A stretch of 64,000 bases of DNA from Hsuehochloa calcarea (lineage: Eukaryota; Streptophyta; Magnoliopsida; Poales; Poaceae), in NCBI GenBank assembly GCA_036346395.1, contig CM070599.1, forward strand, positions 14,127,232 to 14,191,231, read 5' to 3'. Shown here piece after piece: positions 60,069-64,000 of the stretch. Each line of letters opens with the position of its first letter. Positions within the stretch are counted from its first letter, which is position 1. The translations under genes and the position numbers were made by a program. A model generated the notes under the pieces. The model ran no database searches, was not told the origin of the DNA, and worked only from the letters and a program-made list of their open reading frames with translations.

Positions 60069-60700
60069 AATGTCATAACGTCTTCTTTGCTGGAAGGAAT
60101 GGTTGACATCACCAGGCAATCGTGCTCGATGATACCCATGGTAATTGGACCTGGCCTATCATAGATCTCAACTCTACGAGGGTAGTACTCCTCGTACTAT
60201 ATCTGCTGGTGCAGATTTCTCGAAAGAAGTGGTGAACGACCATGTCCTCTAGGAGTTTGTTGATCACCAGTTGTTCGAGGGACTCTTCCCCGATTAGGGT
60301 CGTGATTAGGAGATCGACATACCTGTTGTCTTGTTGTTCTCCATGAGGAGAGTCATCTGAATGACTGGTATTTGATGGAGTTGTCGAAGTACGACTACCA
60401 GTACATACTCCGCCCGAGCTTGATCATCGTGTCTCGAAATCTTTGTGCGATCTCTTGAGTAAAGAGGTCGTAGTTTAGCGCTTGTCCAAGCTCTTGAGTC
60501 AGGTTTTCAATCAGATCATTGATTCGTTGAAGTTCTTGAGCTTTCTTTGAATGGTATTAGATACGCCCAGATAAGGATCTCTGAGTGGTAATTCTTCTTC
60601 CCCGAATAGTTTCAGGAACATCAATGTCTGAGTAAGTCAGAACATTCCTCAGTGGCAAGCGATCATTTCTACGACTTCAGCAACGCTCATAAAGGTGGAG
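60069..60700 (-). pseudogene. Gag-like coding fragment next to the glycosyltransferase
   Basis: The minus strand near 60545-60420 encodes QELQRINDLIENLTQELG then FTQEIAQRFRDTMIKL, an amphipathic helix-rich stretch. It is followed by a basic Arg/His/Pro-rich segment in one frame to about 60250. The composition resembles the N-terminal linker of Tat gag, but it lies outside the Tat LTR, so it belongs to a different, truncated copy. No capsid motif is present. The assignment is tentative. Confidence 0.4.
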
Positions 60701-60919
60701 ATTTTATTTATTACAGGGGTGTTTTTATTATTATCACGAGAGTCCAAAGTGAGTGTCCGATAGAAAGCATCCCCAGCCCTGTCTCTCGGATCTGAACCGG
60801 GGACAAAAGCATCTTAGGTGCTAGTAATCGAAACAGAGCGCAACAAATTTCTCTAAATTAATCAGCTTCAACGTACTTGACTTCATCTCTGAGACAACCT
60901 GCCACCGAACAAGCTCACC
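60701..60919 (+). promoter_or_regulatory. Upstream region of the glycosyltransferase
   Basis: AT-rich to 60760, then sequence with no clear TATA box at a standard distance; TATTTATTAC near 60709 is the best candidate. The start context CTCACCATGC fits a plant initiation site. The promoter space between the retroelement fragment and the ATG is only about 200 bases. Confidence 0.35.
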
Positions 60920-62347
60920 ATGCCCAGCGATGGCAGCATGCACATCGTCCTCTTCCCTTTCCTGGCCCAAGGTCACTTCTCAGCCTTCCTCTCCCTCGCC
61001 GACCTCCTCCACCACGCGCGCCCCTCCGCCACCATCACCCTCGTGTCCACCCCGCGCAACGTCGCCGCCCTCCGTGCCAGTTCCTCCGCAGCGGCGCCGT
61101 TCCTACGATTCCACTCTGTCCCCTTTGTCCCCGCCTACCACGGCCTGCCAGCGGACGCCGAGTCCACGGCAGCACTCCCCCTGAGAGAGTTCGTCACACT
61201 TTCTGAGGCCTCCGAGTCGCTCCATCCTGGGTTCGACGGCTTTGTCCGTGGCGTCTGTACGGATGGAGTGGCCGTCTGCATCGTCGCCGACATCTTCTTC
61301 GCATGGACCACCGGCGTCGCACGCCGGCACGACGCCGCGCACGCCTTCTTCGTCTCGTGCGGCGCGTTCGGCAGCGCCGTGTACCACTCCATATCCAACC
61401 ACCTGCCTCACCTGCGCACGTCCGGTGATCCCTTCTTCTTGCCGGACCATCCCGAGGTCGCTATCCACCGGTCGCAGCTCCCGAGGCATGTCCTCGAAGC
61501 CGACGGAACGGACCGGTGGTCGGTCTTCACTCGCCGTCAAATATCGCTCTTGTACGACACAAACGCGATACTGATCAACACCGTGGAGGATTTCGAGGGG
61601 ACTGGTCTGGGCATGCTCCGTCGGACTACGGGCGTCCCGATCTGGCCCGTCGGCCCGCTCGTGCGCCTCCCGACACAACACTCCAACTGCGACGACGACG
61701 TTATGCGGTGGTTGGACGCCCACCCGGCAAGGTCGGTGTTGTACGTGTCGTTCGGGTCCCAGAACTCCATACAGGCAGCGCAAATGATGGAGCTGGCCAT
61801 GGCACTGGAGTTGACCGGCCGGCCGTTCATCTGGGCCATCCGGCCACCGGTGGGATTCGACGTCAAGAGCGAGTTCCGAGACGAGTGGCTGCCAGAAGGG
61901 TTCGAGCAGAGGGTGCGTGCCACGAGCAAAGGTCTCCTGGTCCGCAGATGGTCGCCACAGGTGAGGATCCTGGCGCACGGCTCCACCTGCGCGTTCCTGA
62001 GCCACTGCGGATGGAACTCGGTGTTGGAGAGCGTGACGCACGGCGTGCCGATCATCGGGTGGCCGCTATCGGCAGAGCAGTTCTACAACGCCAAGATGCT
62101 TGATGAGGAGTGGGGGGTGTGCTTGGAGGTGGCAAGGGGGGAAATGGTGGGCACCATCTTAGAGAGGGCTGCAGTGGCGGAGGTCGTGGAGACGGTGATG
62201 GGCGAGACGGCGAAGGGGATCGAGATGCGGCGCCGTGTGAAAGAGGTCAGAGAGCTGATCAATGGAGCTCGGACGGAGGCTTGTGGTTCATCCGTGAAAG
62301 CATTGGGGGAATTCTTCGCCTTGGTGCTGTCGAGTGCTGCAACATGA
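60920..62347 (+). CDS. UDP-glycosyltransferase (family 1, UGT92A-like)
   Basis: An intact single-exon gene of 475 residues, the normal length for plant family-1 UGTs. These soluble enzymes move a sugar, usually glucose from UDP-glucose, onto small molecules. The catalytic His is H19 (FPFLAQGH) and the partner Asp is D124 (VADIFF). The sugar-donor PSPG box is W344-Q387, beginning WSPQVRILAHG, with HCGWNSVLES in the middle and ending AEQ. The final Gln usually favours UDP-glucose. All key PSPG residues (W344, H362, W365, N366, S367, E370, E386, Q387) are present. The N-terminal half, including LVSTPRN, looks most like the UGT92A group, from memory. The start has good context; a second Met is at residue 7. 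High GC and an open frame set it apart from the decayed elements around it. The acceptor cannot be told. Confidence 0.95.
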   Translation: MPSDGSMHIVLFPFLAQGHFSAFLSLADLLHHARPSATITLVSTPRNVAALRASSSAAAPFLRFHSVPFVPAYHGLPADAESTAALPLREFVTLSEASESLHPGFDGFVRGVCTDGVAVCIVADIFFAWTTGVARRHDAAHAFFVSCGAFGSAVYHSISNHLPHLRTSGDPFFLPDHPEVAIHRSQLPRHVLEADGTDRWSVFTRRQISLLYDTNAILINTVEDFEGTGLGMLRRTTGVPIWPVGPLVRLPTQHSNCDDDVMRWLDAHPARSVLYVSFGSQNSIQAAQMMELAMALELTGRPFIWAIRPPVGFDVKSEFRDEWLPEGFEQRVRATSKGLLVRRWSPQVRILAHGSTCAFLSHCGWNSVLESVTHGVPIIGWPLSAEQFYNAKMLDEEWGVCLEVARGEMVGTILERAAVAEVVETVMGETAKGIEMRRRVKEVRELINGARTEACGSSVKALGEFFALVLSSAAT

Positions 62348-62588
62348 CTTGATGCTGATGCCGGCGTGCGACGTACCTAGCTTGCTAGCTGCTTTGGGAG
62401 CCAAGAGCTATTAATTTTTGAGCAATCAGTGACTACACGTCAGGGTAATGGAGGTTGATGTAGCACCTCCTCAAAATGTTTTGGTGTGAAGTCACCGACG
62501 GGGTGTGCCCGCCTGAGTTACGGGCTAAAATGGTACTTTTGCAAGATAAAAGAATAAAAATAGTTTATCCGGGAGTAAATGGGTAAAA
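62348..62588 (+). other. 3' flank of the glycosyltransferase
   Basis: Probable 3' untranslated region. AATAAA at 62553-62558 is a possible polyadenylation signal, about 200 bases after the stop. No other gene is seen. Confidence 0.45.
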
Positions 62589-62790
62589 ATATCCTAACTG
62601 ACATTATCTGCATGTGAGTGGGTTGGTTGTAATCACGTGGACATAGACATAACAATATCCTAACTGACATTATCTGCATGTGAGTGGGTTGGTTGTAATC
62701 ACGTGGACATAGACATAACAATATCCTAACTGACATTATCTGCATGTGAGTGGGTTGGTTGTAATCACGTGGACCTAACAATATCCTAAA
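62589..62790. repeat. Three 66-bp tandem repeats, each with a CACGTGG core
   Basis: The unit starts ATATCCTAACTGACATTATC; starts recur at exactly 66-base spacing (62591, 62657 and 62723 for ATCC). Copies one and two are essentially identical; the third lacks the last bases, and a partial fourth follows. Each unit contains TCACGTGG, a G-box/ABRE-type core, and another CACGTGA lies at 62812. The minus-strand open frame over it is a product of the repeat. Confidence 0.95.
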
Positions 62791-62795
62791 CGACA

Positions 62796-63392
62796 AAAAA
62801 CAAAAGCTTCACGTGACTCTGTGGCCGCGTGGACGACTTGGATTGGCTTGCTTTGCTCTCGACACCGTGCGGACGGCCACACAAACGCGCGCATGTGCGG
62901 AACGAGGGATTTGCGAGTGAAAATTTGCGATTAATAGAGATTGATTTACTTGCTAAACAAAAAGTAGTGGACAAATAAGTGTTTTACAAATCATATTAGT
63001 GATGTGTTTTACAAACTGCGTTTATCGATGGTTTAGTATCGATCTTATAAATAAATGCTGAGGGCTCTCCTTAGATTAAACTATACATAAAAAAATACAG
63101 AGATTTTATACAGATTTGAGGGAAGGAATCACTAGAATTAGGGTTTAATGACTTCTGTTTACTAATATTGTCTTGTGTTCGTTGTCATTGTTCATGTCGT
63201 ATATCCACCGACTTTCTTCCTTATATAGCGAATGAAGGGGTAACAGTTGTCCCGTATTAAGAGGCTTCTCACCGTTTCATTAAATATGCACATATTAATT
63301 ATTGTGTATATTAAACACAACGCATAAGTGTCCCTAGTCGATTGAGTCAACATGTCTGTAAGCTTTGTTGACCATAGAGTGCTCGTACCTAG
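62796..63392. other. Unassigned; possible LTR remnant
   Basis: GTGTTTTACAAA occurs twice, near 62980 and 63005. A minus-strand GCTATATAAGGAAG motif near 63227 and ACAGAGATTTTATACAG near 63098 resemble the order of motifs in the long-arm family, but the similarity is weak. No gene is seen. Confidence 0.4.
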
Positions 63393-64000
63393 TGAAGGAT
63401 CTAGACCCGCTATTATGAGTTAATAGAATATTTTGGTGATTAATGAAAAATCTAAATATGAGACTAACTTTCTTGTCTAGTATTATTTTGTGTAGTCTCA
63501 TTTGGATATAAAGGTGAAATTCAACGAGGTATGCAATCGACATCTTAATCTTATATATTGTTACATTCCTTGATCCAAAATATAGGTTGAACTACATCAT
63601 AAGTATAATTTGAATATATGCATATGATTCTTATTACACATTTGTGTATGCACACATTTAGGGGGAGTTCACACTATATTTTGTGGTTTCATAAGTATTA
63701 ATCCATATTCCATTCCCCATATATATTAAGGATCTTTACTTTGAAACAAATTCTTTGAGTATATAAAACTTGTGTAGTTCATATATACTCATATTGCTTT
63801 ATATTCAATTATTTGTAATTGTATTGTGGGACTAATGTGTGTGCTAAGATGTGTTCAAGGCGTAGCCCCGGAATCTGAATGATGATATGAAAAGGAAATG
63901 CAAAGATGATAAAAGATCAACATGGTTCAAGACAAAGGAGTCATGCATTCAAAATCTATTTTCTGAACAACATCGGTAGTTCCGTCTGTTAACTGCGGAA
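63393..64000 (+). repeat. SIRE-like LTR, start of a second copy
   Basis: It begins TGAAGGATCTAGACCCGC and matches 7407 to about 8015 almost base for base, with a handful of substitutions and small indels. No polypurine tract precedes it, so it is a 5' LTR or a solo LTR. It runs off the window. Confidence 0.85.

Noticed and set aside
61103..62041. 312-codon open frame antisense to the glycosyltransferase
   Set aside because: It is a composition effect of GC-rich third positions; it has no domain and overlaps a clear gene on the other strand.
62589..62790. CRISPR-like array
   Set aside because: The repeats are contiguous 66-bp units with no unique spacers, in a plant nuclear setting.
62518..62796. 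Minus-strand frame encoding a repeated peptide
   Set aside because: It is produced by the 66-bp DNA repeat (66 is divisible by 3), not by a repeat protein gene.

Overview
The window looks like nuclear DNA from a flowering plant with a large, repeat-filled genome, most probably a grass. The basis is the mix of element families: a chromovirus of the Tekay/Del kind with 4.3-kb LTRs, SIRE/Maximus-like and Angela-like Ty1/copia elements, a Tat-lineage Ty3/gypsy element, a CACTA end, a BED-finger hAT transposase, and one GC-rich single-exon glycosyltransferase gene. The species cannot be named from the sequence. I see one apparently intact cellular gene in 64 kb: a UDP-glycosyltransferase at 60920-62347 (+).

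Layout. 1-1671: copia pol remnant (-). 1672-3389: isolated gypsy-type LTR (-). 3390-8562: SIRE-like copia element with a zinc-knuckle gag, no pol, and a 3' LTR. That LTR is cut at 8563 by a Tekay-type element (8563 to the gap): 5' LTR 8563-12868, degenerate gag-pol 13762-18187, 3' LTR 18227-22214, then a 100-N gap. 22315-28838: a mosaic of an LTR fragment, one end of a long-inverted-repeat family, a CACTA terminus, an LTR-like block, a small palindrome and a 0.7-kb TRIM-like element. 28839-42478: 3' LTR and last part of pol of a second Tekay-type element (-). Its LTR is split by an Angela-like solo LTR (outer limits 30735-40567, target duplication CTATG). That solo LTR holds a second solo LTR (38760-40393, target duplication ATACA) and a gag-only copia element (31674-38248).

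42504-51850: a copia element in which the 5' LTR is split by a hAT transposon (about 43006-46769) and the gag gene is split by a 3.5-kb element with arms of 0.6-0.7 kb in inverted orientation and a 5-bp target duplication (47841-51366). 51855-60063: a Tat-lineage gypsy element (-) whose gag and pol are separated by another element's LTR and primer-binding site. 60069-60700: a gag-like fragment. 60920-62347: the glycosyltransferase. 62589-62790: three 66-bp repeats, each with a G-box core. 63393-64000: another copy of the SIRE-like LTR.

The genes do not form a pathway. The window records successive insertions, and order can be read from who interrupts whom and from target duplications. Most retroelement reading frames carry frameshifts or stops. 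The two LTRs of the first Tekay-type element differ mainly by single G/C losses in the left copy, so some breaks may be sequencing or polishing errors rather than mutations.
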